In this document: piece after piece, positions 17,824 through 26,526 of the stretch
Layout of the letters: each line of letters opens with the position of its first letter
How positions within the stretch are numbered: position 1 is the first letter of the stretch
Origin: Arthrobacter sp. AQ5-05
GTDB taxonomy: Bacteria > Actinomycetota > Actinomycetes > Actinomycetales > Micrococcaceae
NCBI RefSeq assembly: GCF_003287975.1
Contig: NZ_QMKQ01000020.1
Coordinates: 1-64,000, forward strand
DNA: 64,000 bases
Reading direction: 5' to 3'
Notes under the pieces: model-generated
Databases searched by the model: none
Seen by the model: the letters and a program-made list of their open reading frames with translations, nothing else
What the model was told of the DNA's origin: nothing
Position numbers and translations under genes: made by a program

Positions 17824-18324
17824 TTAACGCGGATGCCAACAGGATATTCCCGAACACCTTCCCGCTCGGGTCGTGTTCGCCGACGGCGAGATGTCAGGAA
17901 GGCAAACAACTGCCCCTAAGCTCCTTCAGTCTTTTCGGTGCGTCTGGGCGTTTTCGGTCTACTCCAGTGGGCAGGTTCAAGCTATCGCCGACAAGCGTCG
18001 CATCAAAGAATCGTTTGCCGAGACCCTGCGATTTGTTCCGGCAGGATAAAAAGTAGGAGTGAGCGATGACGATGCGGTCTCAACAAAGTGTCTCTTGGCA
18101 TCAGATGCAGGGAAGGATGGACTGAACGTTTGTTGAGACATCTGTCGATATAGGGATCTCTGAGGGTCGCCCACGGTGTAATTGGGCACTCGCTGACATC
18201 GACCCATAATGTTGGGGCCGCCCGTTACTGATGCTTCAGCTTCGACCAGTGAAGACGTTGGCGTTTCCTCAGCGAAGGTAGTACCCGTTGGCCCGGGGCT
18301 CGTCACAGGGCCCCAAGGACGGTG
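17824..18324. other. Gene-poor junction at the left edge of the island, with an inverted repeat
   Basis: About 500 bp with no convincing gene. It is less GC-rich than its surroundings. A 10-bp inverted repeat, TCTCAACAAA (18078-18087) and TTTGTTGAGA (18129-18138), encloses 41 bp and may be a remnant of a mobile-element end or recombinase site. A 109-codon minus-strand frame (17977-18306) resembles nothing recognised. Confidence 0.4.
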
Positions 18325-18678
18325 TTAATTCATCGGCTTGTAGGAGCGGTCGTCAAGCATCTCGAAAAGTTTGGGCGCGTTTTCCTCGGCTGCGATGGCT
18401 TCCATGAAGAGGCGATCCAGGTTTCCGGACAGATTCACCATGTACGGGCGGTTGCGGCCAAGACGCTCGAAGATCTTATGCATCATGTCACTTGCGATGC
18501 CATGCTTCCGGTACTCGTTATCGACGAAGAAGCCACTGAGATACGTGAGCTCTGGTTTCTGCTCCCAGCGCTTGTAGGTCGCCTGGCCGACAATGCTCCC
18601 GTCCTTGGTAAAGGCCGCAAGCTGGCCCCATGAATCGGTCGGTGTTTCCCCTATCCAGCGAATAGTAATGTCCTCCAT
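18325..18678 (-). CDS. GNAT-family N-acetyltransferase
   Basis: A 117-residue protein starting at MEDITIRWIGE. The order is strand-helix (WGQLAAFTKDGSIVGQATYK), LTYLSGFFVDNEYRKHGIASDMM as the acetyl-CoA loop (R-K-H-G-I-A in place of Q/RxxGxG/A), then a short C-terminal half. It ends FEMLDDRSYKPMN. The fold is recognisable, but the acceptor substrate is not. It lies in the accessory island with a lower GC than the flanking core genes, so it may have arrived with it. Confidence 0.65.
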   Translation of the reverse strand: MEDITIRWIGETPTDSWGQLAAFTKDGSIVGQATYKRWEQKPELTYLSGFFVDNEYRKHGIASDMMHKIFERLGRNRPYMVNLSGNLDRLFMEAIAAEENAPKLFEMLDDRSYKPMN

Positions 18679-18752
18679 GCCCGCATTATGGCAGGACGGA
18701 ATGGGACAAGACAAGATCAATTGTTGGTCCATATCATCCTGGGGTGTACCCC

Positions 18753-18850
18753 AACCTGACGTACAGAGCCTATGCCGAATAATGTCAGAATAGGATTAGA
18801 TTTCTTATTTGTGGACATACTACCGCGGAACTCTCAGACTCTAACCTGAC
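18753..18850. repeat. res-like repeats upstream of the resolvase
   Basis: AACCTGAC occurs at 18753-18760 and again at 18843-18850, with an inverted partial copy GTCAGAAT at 18784-18791, all within 130 bp before the recombinase start. Serine resolvases of the Tn3 type act at a res site of two or three inverted half-site pairs placed like this. The assignment is by position and repetition only. Confidence 0.4.
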
Positions 18851-18886
18851 AGATAACAGTGATCTTCGAAAACATGGGGTGGTTTC

Positions 18887-19459
18887 GTGGCGGGACAGCG
18901 AATTGGGTACGCGCGGGTCAGCACGCCGGACCAAAACGAGCAACGCCAGCTCGAAGGCCAAACCCTGGACCAGGTGTTCACCGATCGTGCCTCGGGGAAA
19001 AGCACCCAACGGCCGAAGCTGGAAGAGCTGATCCGTTTCGCCCGCGCCGGGGATACCGTCGTGGTGCATTCCATGGACCGGTTGGCCCGCAACCTTGATG
19101 ATCTGCGTGCGGTGGTGCAAACCCTGACCGGCAAGGGTGCCCGGGTCGAGTTCGTGAAGGAGAGCCTGGTGTTCACGGGGGAGGATTCCCCGATGGCGAA
19201 CCTGATGCTCTCGGTCATGGGGGCTTTTGCCGAATTTGAGCGGTCCCTGATCAAGGAACGCCAGCGCGAGGGCATCGCCCTGGCGAAAACCCGTGGAGTC
19301 TACAAAGGGCGTAAACGTGCGCTGGGGCCGGAGAAGATTGCTGAGCTGGTTGCCAGGGCTGCTGCGGGGGTTCCCAAGACCCAGTTGGCCAAGGACTGCG
19401 GGTTGAGTCGGGAGACGGTGTACCAGTACCTCCGACGCTCGGATCAGTCCACCGCATAG
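18887..19459 (+). CDS. Serine recombinase, Tn3 resolvase/invertase family
   Basis: A 190-residue site-specific recombinase. RIGYARVSTPDQN contains the nucleophilic serine (residue 12). VVHSMDRLARNLDDL and GAFAEFERSLIKERQREGI give the catalytic arginines and E-helix. The C-terminal HTH (KTQLAKDCGLSRETVYQYLR) binds the res site. It starts at GTG 18887 after a GGGGTGG site. No Tn3 transposase is present, so this is either a domesticated or a stranded resolvase. Confidence 0.92.
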   Translation: MAGQRIGYARVSTPDQNEQRQLEGQTLDQVFTDRASGKSTQRPKLEELIRFARAGDTVVVHSMDRLARNLDDLRAVVQTLTGKGARVEFVKESLVFTGEDSPMANLMLSVMGAFAEFERSLIKERQREGIALAKTRGVYKGRKRALGPEKIAELVARAAAGVPKTQLAKDCGLSRETVYQYLRRSDQSTA

Positions 19460-19804
19460 AGGGAGCCCTGCCCCATCCTTCCCGGGCTCGTAGTCGCCGA
19501 TGTCCGCACGCACGTATGCCGGCGGGGATGCCTGGGTATCGCCCCCTAAACTGCCACCATCAAGGACAGCGCATCGAAGACCAGTCGTCAGGATGTCTTC
19601 ACACTCCTGCTGCGACGGGCGTCGGTCGGTGAGGTGAATCGGTTGGTGCACACCAGCTCCAATCAAAGGTGGTTCCGTTGCTAGTACTGACCGCAAGGAA
19701 CTGCCTCGGGCGTCGTGACGACGACAAGATCCAGCTTGATTCATGGTGAATCACTGGCGTAGGCTCTCAGTACAGGATCTGCACGAGAATAGGAGCTGAT
19801 CGAA
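19460..19804. other. Gap between resolvase and antitoxin
   Basis: A 345-bp stretch. No gene could be supported: frames are short and unlike known families. The last 60 bp before 19805 presumably hold the promoter for the toxin-antitoxin pair (TAGGCTCTCAG and GAATAGGAGC lie there, the latter serving as ribosome site). Confidence 0.35.
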
Positions 19805-20242
19805 ATGCTCGTCATGGACTCAAACCTTCAAGCCCTCCACCACCAAGCGCTTCAACGGCAGGCGCGCAAACTCGTGGATGACCTAGATGAACTGAGGGCT
19901 GCTCAAAACGCGGCAAGCCGCGGCCTTTCCCAGAGAGAAATCGCAGGACTGCTGGAAACCAGTCAAGCCAAGGTGCACCGCTTGCTCAAGGCGCTTGAGC
20001 GCCGCGGCGGCAACTTAGAAGCCGGTCCCGAGGAGATCGCCCTCAGGGCTTTCGCCTACGACACCAGCCGACCAAAACTCATCCGAACCCTCAAGGCTTT
20101 TCCCTACACCGAGGGCCAGGACGCCCCCTACCCTCATGAGGGACGCATCCCCGGCACGTGGGATCAAGTGGTGACCTCGTTCGCCAAGGGACTACTGAGC
20201 GCCGAAGAGTTCGAAGAGATCAAGGAAGCAGTTGGTAGATAA
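19805..20242 (+). CDS. HTH antitoxin of a zeta-type toxin pair
   Basis: A 145-residue protein with a helical N-terminus and a helix-turn-helix at about residues 40-62 (GLSQREIAGLLETSQAKVHR), then an acidic C-terminal half. It precedes the zeta-like kinase and overlaps its start by 11 bases, the order usual for antitoxin-toxin operons in which the HTH partner autoregulates. It is not homologous by eye to the epsilon protein. A second ATG nine bases downstream (MDSNL) is an equally possible start. AGGAGC precedes it. Confidence 0.7.
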   Translation: MLVMDSNLQALHHQALQRQARKLVDDLDELRAAQNAASRGLSQREIAGLLETSQAKVHRLLKALERRGGNLEAGPEEIALRAFAYDTSRPKLIRTLKAFPYTEGQDAPYPHEGRIPGTWDQVVTSFAKGLLSAEEFEEIKEAVGR

Positions 20243-21074
20243 GCAAGAGCTGGTTCATCAAGAACTCACCCAGCTCACCAGCCCCGGGAACCCGCTGCAC
20301 CAAGCGCCGCCTCATCTGCTCGCGTACTTCAATGATCGAATGGTTGTTGATTTGGCCAACAGGTACTTGGCCTTGCAGACAGAGGTCAAGGTCGAAGGCC
20401 GGGCCGTGGTTTACAGTGCCGGGCCTCCGGGTGCCGGGAAGTCCTCAGCCCTTCAATCACTCAATCTTGAGGGCTACCGCAAGATCGATCCCGACGAAGC
20501 CAAGGATCTGATCCTCGACGAAGCCAAGGATCTGATCCTCGACGAAGCACACCGGCATGGGCTTCTGACGTATCGTGAGAGTTTCATGCTCGCTGACGGC
20601 AATGCCGTGAGCATCCGGGAGCTGGTCGCCCATGTTCATAGCATTTCCAATCGGGTCACCGATCTTGTGAGGAAGTTGTCCTTGGGCGCAGGGGAGAACC
20701 TCATTATTGATGGAACTCTCTCTTGGGCGCCGTTGGGAAGCCTGTACGTGGATGAGCTTTACACGGCTGGTTATGAGGGGCTTACGGTCGTTGACGTGGA
20801 ACTTCCCCTTGAGGAGACCTTGCGGCGCGCCAAGAAGCGCTGGTGGGATGGGCGGCAGAGCGACTCGATATGGGGCGGTCGGTTCATGCCAGAATCAGCG
20901 ATCCGAACCTGTTATCAAGCAGGGAATGACGAGGAATCTGTGTGTGCACTGAACGCGGCAAATCTCGCCATCCAAGCTGCAGATGAACTGGGTAACGGCA
21001 CTTTGATGCGGTTCGAAGTAGATCAAAGCACCGGAAGTCCGATCAAGAAATCAGAAACCCACTACGGTCACTAG
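20232..21074 (+). CDS. Zeta-like toxin kinase with a tandem 8-residue duplication
   Basis: A 280-residue P-loop kinase of the zeta toxin family, which phosphorylates UDP-N-acetylamino sugars or other nucleotides and blocks wall synthesis. GPPGAGKSS (about residues 61-69) is the Walker A loop, and KIDPDEAKD supplies the probable catalytic aspartate. Immediately after, DEAKDLIL is repeated twice because of an in-frame 24-bp duplication. ENLIIDGTLS and the arginines in LRRAKKRWWDGR are later active-site candidates. The start TTG overlaps the antitoxin end. Activity with the duplication is uncertain. Confidence 0.72.
   Translation: MVDKQELVHQELTQLTSPGNPLHQAPPHLLAYFNDRMVVDLANRYLALQTEVKVEGRAVVYSAGPPGAGKSSALQSLNLEGYRKIDPDEAKDLILDEAKDLILDEAHRHGLLTYRESFMLADGNAVSIRELVAHVHSISNRVTDLVRKLSLGAGENLIIDGTLSWAPLGSLYVDELYTAGYEGLTVVDVELPLEETLRRAKKRWWDGRQSDSIWGGRFMPESAIRTCYQAGNDEESVCALNAANLAIQAADELGNGTLMRFEVDQSTGSPIKKSETHYGH
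20493..20540 (+). repeat. Perfect 24-bp tandem duplication in the toxin gene
   Basis: Two identical 24-bp units (20493-20516 and 20517-20540, each starting GACGAAGCCAAGG) plus a partial third copy GACGAAGC (20541-20548). The frame is kept. The unit encodes DEAKDLIL. Perfect identity suggests a recent slippage or recombination event. Confidence 0.9.
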
Positions 21075-22286
21075 GCATGGCGCCGACAACGCGGCACCCT
21101 ACGTTGGCGCTGGGGAGCCACCGGAGTGGCCGAGGTCTTCGACGAAAACCGCGCCGAGCATGCCAACGACCGAGCCGAGTTGCGCGAACTACTCACCGAG
21201 GCCGAATACCGGGCGGCGAACCGCACGGTCATCACTGCCCTCTACACCGACCCGGCACTGGCCACCGAAATCTGGCAGACCCTGCAAACCCTGGGCTTTG
21301 AGGCCGGACAGGTCTTGGAGCCGGGCTCCGGGGCAGCCGCCTTCATTGGCCTGGCCCCCGGGGGAACCATCATGACCGGGGTGGAGCTTGACCCCATCAC
21401 CGCTGGTATCTCCCAAGCCCTGTACCCCCAGGCCACGATCCGCACCGAGTCCTTCGCGGACTCGCAGTTCGGCTCGGCACGTTTTGATGCCGCGGTGGGC
21501 AACGTGCCCTTTGGCCGGAACATCTTGCACGATACGACCCACAACCAGGGCCGACACTCGATGCACAACCACTTCATCATCAAGTCCCTGGACCTCACCC
21601 GCCCCGGCGGTGTGGTCGGGGTGGTTTCCTCGGCCTTCACCCTGGATGCACAAAACCCGGCCGCACGACGGGAAATCTACGAAAACGCGGACCTCCTGGG
21701 CGCGGTGCGCCTGCCCAACGGGGCACACCGCAGGGCAGCCGGCACGGACGCACTGACCGATGTCCTGGTCTTCCGTCGCCGCCTGCCGGGAGAGGAACCA
21801 GGGAATGGCGCCTGGTTGGAAACACGTCCCGTCGCCACCGCATCCGGGGCCGAAGCACGCATCAATGACTACTTCACCCGGAACCCCGACAATATCCTGG
21901 GAACGATTGAAGTGGGCAACGGCATGTATGGCAACGCGACGGTGAACGTGCGCACCGATGACCTGCGGGCAGTCCCCGCACAACTGCATGAGCAGTTGCA
22001 GGAGATTGCCACCACCGCCGTGGCCGCAGGCCGGGGGATGGGCGAAGACCAACGCACCGCCGAGGTGCAAGCCGCAGCCCGGATGCCGCAAACCCCAGCC
22101 AGCGAACAGGTCGGACACATCGCCGCGCTCGAGGATGGAACCTTCACCCAGGTCGGCACCAACAGGGTCGCCGAGCCGTTGAAAGTCCCCGCCAGTCAAC
22201 AAGCCGAACTGCGTTCCCTCCTGGGTTGCGGACGAACCGGGCGGAGAACATTTCGCGCAGCGATGGGCATGTGCCGCTTGCCATAG
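21075..22286 (+). pseudogene. Fragment of a large plasmid/ICE-type DNA methylase-helicase
   Basis: From about 21105 (RWRWGATGVAEVFDE) the frame matches the N-6 methylase region of the giant methylase-SNF2 helicase proteins found on actinobacterial plasmids. LEPGSGAAAFIGLAP is SAM motif I, and DAAVGNVPFG is the catalytic NPPF-type motif IV in the variant NVPF. Homologous sequence ends near RSLLG (about 22220), where a helicase part of more than 1,000 residues should follow; the last 20 residues are unrelated. The front is also incomplete, the frame running back to the toxin stop at 21072-21074. Both ends are therefore lost. GTG at 21126 is the first plausible start. Confidence 0.72.
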
Positions 22287-22369
22287 TGGTGTCGGGAATC
22301 GGGAGACCTGCTCCGCGGCCGAAACTAGCTGATTTAACAGTCATTGCCGAAAAACAGGAGAGTTCCTTC

Positions 22370-22924
22370 ATGGCAACCACAGTCCTCACCCTCGTCGGTT
22401 CATTGCGCAACGGCTCGACCAACCGCCAGCTGGCCGAAGCCACGGCCCTGAACGCCCCCGCCGGCGTCGAGATCAACGTCTTCTCGGGCCTGGAAAACAT
22501 TCCGTTCTACAACGAGGACCAGGACATCGAGGGCCAGGTACCGGCCGCCGCACTTGAGCTGCGCGCCGCGGCCGCCGAGGCCGACGCCCTGCTGCTGGTC
22601 TCCCCGGAATACAACGGCACCATGCCCGCGGTCCTGAAGAACGCCATCGACTGGCACTCGCGCCCGTTCGGCAACAGCGTTGCCAAGGACATGCCCGCAG
22701 CTGTCATCGGCACCGCCTTTGGCCAGTACGGTGGGGTCTGGGCCCAGGACGAGGCCCGCAAGGCACTGAACATCGCCGGCGCCAACGTCCTTGAAGACGT
22801 CAAGCTGTCGATCCCGAACTCGGTGGTCCGCTTCGCCGACCTCCACCCGAAGGACGACGCCGAGGTCGCCGGCCAGGTCGCAGCCGTGCTCGAAGGCATC
22901 CGCGCGGTGGCCGAGAGCAACTGA
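22370..22924 (+). CDS. NADPH-dependent FMN reductase
   Basis: A 184-residue flavodoxin-like reductase. LVGSLRNGSTNRQLAEA is the FMN phosphate loop (residues 7-23), SPEYNGTMPAVLKNAIDW is the hallmark segment, and GQYGGVWAQ follows. It reduces FMN or azo/quinone substrates using NADPH. ATG follows an AACAGGAGAG ribosome site; the longer upstream frame reads island-junction DNA. It is the first core-type gene after the island. Confidence 0.9.
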   Translation: MATTVLTLVGSLRNGSTNRQLAEATALNAPAGVEINVFSGLENIPFYNEDQDIEGQVPAAALELRAAAAEADALLLVSPEYNGTMPAVLKNAIDWHSRPFGNSVAKDMPAAVIGTAFGQYGGVWAQDEARKALNIAGANVLEDVKLSIPNSVVRFADLHPKDDAEVAGQVAAVLEGIRAVAESN

Positions 22925-23078
22925 TTTCCGATTTTCCGCATTGACCCGCCAGGGGTCGATGCGCTGCGCGTGGCGGGCACCATTTCCCAAGGTGCCCGCC
23001 ACGGCTGCCTTCGGCGCGGCTCTTGCCCAAGACCAAGGCAAGTAACCGTGGGGGCCGGCGCCCGGGCCGCTGGCTAGG

Positions 23079-24041
23079 ATGAACCCCATGAACGATGTGA
23101 TGACGCTGCGCTTCTTGGCTGCCCCGACGGACGTTTCCGAGGACGGCGCCACTGTCCAGGCCGGGCGCGTGCTCGAATGGATCGACAAGGCCGCATACGC
23201 CTGCGCCGTCGGATACTCCGGCGGGTACTGCGTCACCGCCTACGTCGGGAACGTGCACTTCACCAGGCCCATCGAGAACGGCGACCTGATCGAGGTCACC
23301 GCCCGGATCGTGCACACCGGGCGCAGCAGCATGCAGGTGGTCGTCACGGTCGACGCCGCGGACGTACGCGAACGGATCTTCCGCCCCGCCATGGACTGCA
23401 TCCTGGTCTTCGTGGCCATGGACGAACAACGGCGGCCCAAGGCCGTCCCGCAGTGGACGCCCGCCGACGCCGAATCGGAACAGCTGGCCGCCGGGGCCGC
23501 GGCACGCATCGAGGCGCGCGCCCAGATCCGCGACGCCATGAACGCCCAGGACTACACGGATGCCGGCACCACGCTGCGGGAGACCTTCAGGTTCCTGGCC
23601 GCGCCGAACGACGTGAACTGGGGCGGCAACGCCCACGGTGGGATCGTGATGCGCTGGATCGACGAGGTCGCCCGGGCCTGCGCCATGTCGTGGTGCAAGC
23701 AGGACGCCGTGGCCGTGTACTCCGGCGGCATCCACTTCCTGAACCCGATCCACATCGGGGACATTGTCGAACTCGAGGCCCGGCTGATCCACACCGGACC
23801 GCACTCCATGCACATCGCGGTGCACGTCAGGGCCAAGGACCCGCGCGAAAGCAGCTGGCGCGACACAACCCGGTGCATGACCATCTTCGTGACCCGCGAC
23901 GAGTCGGGGCACGCTTCCGAGGTGCCGCAGCTGGTGCTCACCAGCGACGAGGACAGGCGGCTCGATGCCCACGCCGTGGACCTGGTGCGGCGGCGTGCCG
24001 CGCTGCCCCCGATGCGCTTCGCCGAGGCCCGGGTGTACTGA
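23079..24041 (+). CDS. Double-hotdog acyl-CoA thioesterase
   Basis: A 320-residue protein of two hotdog domains (about residues 5-125 and 160-290). Each contains a helix segment of the type RVLEWIDKAAYACA or NAHGGIVMRWIDEVARACA and a following GNVHFTRPI / GGIHFLNPI strand. The second domain keeps the GGNAHGG motif of BFIT/ACOT thioesterases; the first is more diverged. It hydrolyses acyl-CoA to free acid and CoA. ATGs at 23079 and 23088 are both possible. Confidence 0.87.
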   Translation: MNPMNDVMTLRFLAAPTDVSEDGATVQAGRVLEWIDKAAYACAVGYSGGYCVTAYVGNVHFTRPIENGDLIEVTARIVHTGRSSMQVVVTVDAADVRERIFRPAMDCILVFVAMDEQRRPKAVPQWTPADAESEQLAAGAAARIEARAQIRDAMNAQDYTDAGTTLRETFRFLAAPNDVNWGGNAHGGIVMRWIDEVARACAMSWCKQDAVAVYSGGIHFLNPIHIGDIVELEARLIHTGPHSMHIAVHVRAKDPRESSWRDTTRCMTIFVTRDESGHASEVPQLVLTSDEDRRLDAHAVDLVRRRAALPPMRFAEARVY

Positions 24042-24114
24042 GGCACCTGCCTGTCGCCATGCGCCGCGGAACCGCGCCCCGCACTGCCGACCGGCAAGTA
24101 GGCCGGGGGAGTGG

Positions 24115-25845
24115 TCATCTCGGTCCCGGCGGGTTCTCCCGATGCATTTCGTCCCGGCGGGTCCCGAGGGATGCGACGGCGACGGTGTCCAGCCCGGGGT
24201 TCGCCGGGTCCCCGTCCCGAGCCACCCCGGTGAGCCAGCTCAGTGCCAGTCCGTCGCCGGTGTCCTCCAGGATGGCCAGGTTGTTGTCGAACCAGGGACC
24301 CTTGATTAGGCTCCAGCCAAACGGCGGGTTTGGCACGTGCGCCTTGCGCGCCATCCAGGCGCCAAACGGGACCGCCGGCCCAAAGGCCAGGGCCGCGGCA
24401 AAGTAGCGCAGGAACCGGGGAAGCGGGTTGCGGATCGGCGAACAGACCGCCTGCAGGATCCTGCTGCCGCCCTCGCGTTCGACCTCGGAGACGTAGGAGA
24501 AGTGCACGTCGCCGGAGAGGAACGTGACGGTCTGCGGGGCGGGTCCGCGCTTGCCGTCGGCGACCTCGGTGGCGATGCGGGCCACTTCCTGGAAGCTGCG
24601 CTGGAACGCGGCCCAATGCTCAAGGTCAAGACGCCGGCGCAGCCGCTCGCCCAGCCACTCACCGAGTCGCCTGCGGCTCCCGCTGGAGATGGCCTCGTCC
24701 CAGGATTCCACGTGGTGCAGGCCCATGGGCAGCAGGAAGGGCAGCGAGGTGCCGATGATCAGGTGGCGGAATCCGCCGCGCATGCGCTCGTCGAGCCAGG
24801 CAAGTTCCGCCGCGTCGAGCAGGGCGCGCCGTTCGGGTTCGAGCTTGCGGGCCGCCCGGGAGTCCACCACGATCAGGCGCACCGCATCCCAGTCGCGGCA
24901 GTAGCTCCAACTGTAGCTTTCCGGCACGGCATCGACGCGCTCGGCAAACTCGTCCAGATCCGCGGTCAGGTCCAGCTCTCCGGGACCGGTGTGGGTCACG
25001 ATGCGTTGCCACAGCGGATCGGCCGCACGCTGGTCGGGCGAGAGGTTTCCGAGATGCTGGTAGATCCAGTACGAGCCGAGCCCGGAAACAATGCGCTCGT
25101 GCCACCAGCTGGTCTTCTGCATCTTTTGTTTCCAGCTCAGCGAGGAGTTCCAGTCGTCGCGAATGTCGTGGTCGTCGAAGATCATGGCGCTGGGCAGGGT
25201 CGAGAGCAGCCAGCGGTTGGCCGGGTCCGACCAGGCCAACCGGTACAGGTGGGCGTATTCCTCGAAGTCCTTCAGTTCGGCCCCGGGTGCCTCCTTGATG
25301 TTGCGGCGGCTGCGGATGAACTCCTGCATCTCGTCGCTGGTGGAGTCCGCATAGACCTGGTCGCCGAGGAAGAGTGCCACATCGGGCCAGCGGTCGTGCC
25401 CGGGTGCTGCCATGGCCAGGGCGTAGGCGCGCATGGCGTCGATCCCGTGGGTGCGATTGCCGGCTTCGTCATGCGAAACACTGGTGCGGCAGGAGCCAAA
25501 GGCCAGCCGTGGTTCCTTGGCCGGGTCCAGGGTGGCGATCACCGGGTCGGGAAACCCGTCCGAAACGGGCCAGGCAAGGATCCCGTCCAGGTGCACCGTG
25601 TAGGGGCGTACACTGCCCGATTCCAGTCCCGAGACCTCGACCAGGGCGTAGTGGTGGCCATGCGCGGCAAAGGTCCCGGCCTGCCAGGCGTCCGCGCCGG
25701 AACGCACCTCGACGCTGCAGGCCGCGGCGGTCTCCACCCAAATGCTGGCGGAGGCTTCGTCAACGTGGCGGAGCATCGGGCCGAGCACCAGGCCCCGATC
25801 GGGCCGGGGGCCGGAGCCGGCCGGCGTGCTTCCAATGCTCATCAT
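24115..25845 (-). CDS. PhoD-like phosphodiesterase/alkaline phosphatase
   Basis: A 576-residue metallophosphoesterase of the PhoD type. The N-terminal beta domain (about 20-110) precedes the catalytic core. Metal-binding blocks are LAFGSCRTS, ALFLGDQVYADST, IFDDHDIRDDWN and FLSGDVHFSYV. No signal peptide or Tat motif is visible at the ATG chosen (MMSIGSTPAG), so it may be cytoplasmic, unlike secreted PhoD. A longer upstream frame is non-coding. It hydrolyses phosphate mono- or diesters, substrate unknown. Confidence 0.85.
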   Translation of the reverse strand: MMSIGSTPAGSGPRPDRGLVLGPMLRHVDEASASIWVETAAACSVEVRSGADAWQAGTFAAHGHHYALVEVSGLESGSVRPYTVHLDGILAWPVSDGFPDPVIATLDPAKEPRLAFGSCRTSVSHDEAGNRTHGIDAMRAYALAMAAPGHDRWPDVALFLGDQVYADSTSDEMQEFIRSRRNIKEAPGAELKDFEEYAHLYRLAWSDPANRWLLSTLPSAMIFDDHDIRDDWNSSLSWKQKMQKTSWWHERIVSGLGSYWIYQHLGNLSPDQRAADPLWQRIVTHTGPGELDLTADLDEFAERVDAVPESYSWSYCRDWDAVRLIVVDSRAARKLEPERRALLDAAELAWLDERMRGGFRHLIIGTSLPFLLPMGLHHVESWDEAISSGSRRRLGEWLGERLRRRLDLEHWAAFQRSFQEVARIATEVADGKRGPAPQTVTFLSGDVHFSYVSEVEREGGSRILQAVCSPIRNPLPRFLRYFAAALAFGPAVPFGAWMARKAHVPNPPFGWSLIKGPWFDNNLAILEDTGDGLALSWLTGVARDGDPANPGLDTVAVASLGTRRDEMHRENPPGPR

Positions 25846-25992
25846 TCTCTCCTGATGGTGCCAGTCACCCCAGAATGGCATACCTGAATCGTTGGGGATA
25901 GACCGCATGGCGCACCGATGCCCTGCGTCGTGGCCCGCACGCAAATGCCCTCCCGGCGCCGCTCCCGGGGGTGGACTGCATAAGATGGGCTG

Positions 25993-26439
25993 ATGAACCC
26001 CTCCGCATACCTGCAGTCCCGCCGACGATACATCGCCGCAGCTCCGCACGAGGTCTTCGAGCTACTGGCGAATCCGGCGATGCACCCGGTCATCGACGGA
26101 TCCGGAACGGTGCGGGCAACAAGCGGGCAGGCACAAAGGCTCGCCCTCGGGAGTGAGTTCGGCATGCAGATGCGCCGGGGTGTGCCCTATCGGATCAGCA
26201 ACACCGTGGTCGAATTCGAGCAGGACAGGTTGATTGCGTGGCGGCACTTCAGCGGGCACCGCTGGCGCTACGAACTGGAACCCGACGGATCCGGGACAAC
26301 GGTGCGCGAAACCTGGGATGCCAGCCGGTTGCGGCACAAATGGCTGATTCGGGCGCTGGGCTTCACCCGGACCACGGGCCCGAACATGGAACGGACGCTC
26401 GAGCGGCTTGCCGCGCAGTTCCCCGAAGGCGAACGATAG
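25993..26439 (+). CDS. SRPBCC-family protein (polyketide cyclase-like)
   Basis: A 148-residue START-like protein: SRRRYIAAAPHEVFELLANP opens the fold, WRHFSGHRWRYELEPDGSGTTV forms the central strands, and the long C-terminal helix TTGPNMERTLERLAAQF closes the cavity. Such proteins bind hydrophobic ligands or act as cyclases; the ligand is unknown. It has its own start and no clear operon partner. Confidence 0.78.
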   Translation: MNPSAYLQSRRRYIAAAPHEVFELLANPAMHPVIDGSGTVRATSGQAQRLALGSEFGMQMRRGVPYRISNTVVEFEQDRLIAWRHFSGHRWRYELEPDGSGTTVRETWDASRLRHKWLIRALGFTRTTGPNMERTLERLAAQFPEGER

Positions 26440-26526
26440 GGCAGAGGCGGGTTCGTCGTCCCTGTCGCCATCGCGCCGCGGGTCCGGGGCCAGGGCTTTG
26501 GCCGCTTGACCTACTAGGCTGATTTC

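Noticed and set aside
17977-18306. 109-residue minus-strand gene near the island edge
   Set aside because: No ribosome site or family resemblance; composition unlike neighbouring genes.
18785-19744. 319-codon minus-strand frame over the resolvase
   Set aside because: Covers a clear serine recombinase on the plus strand and matches no family.
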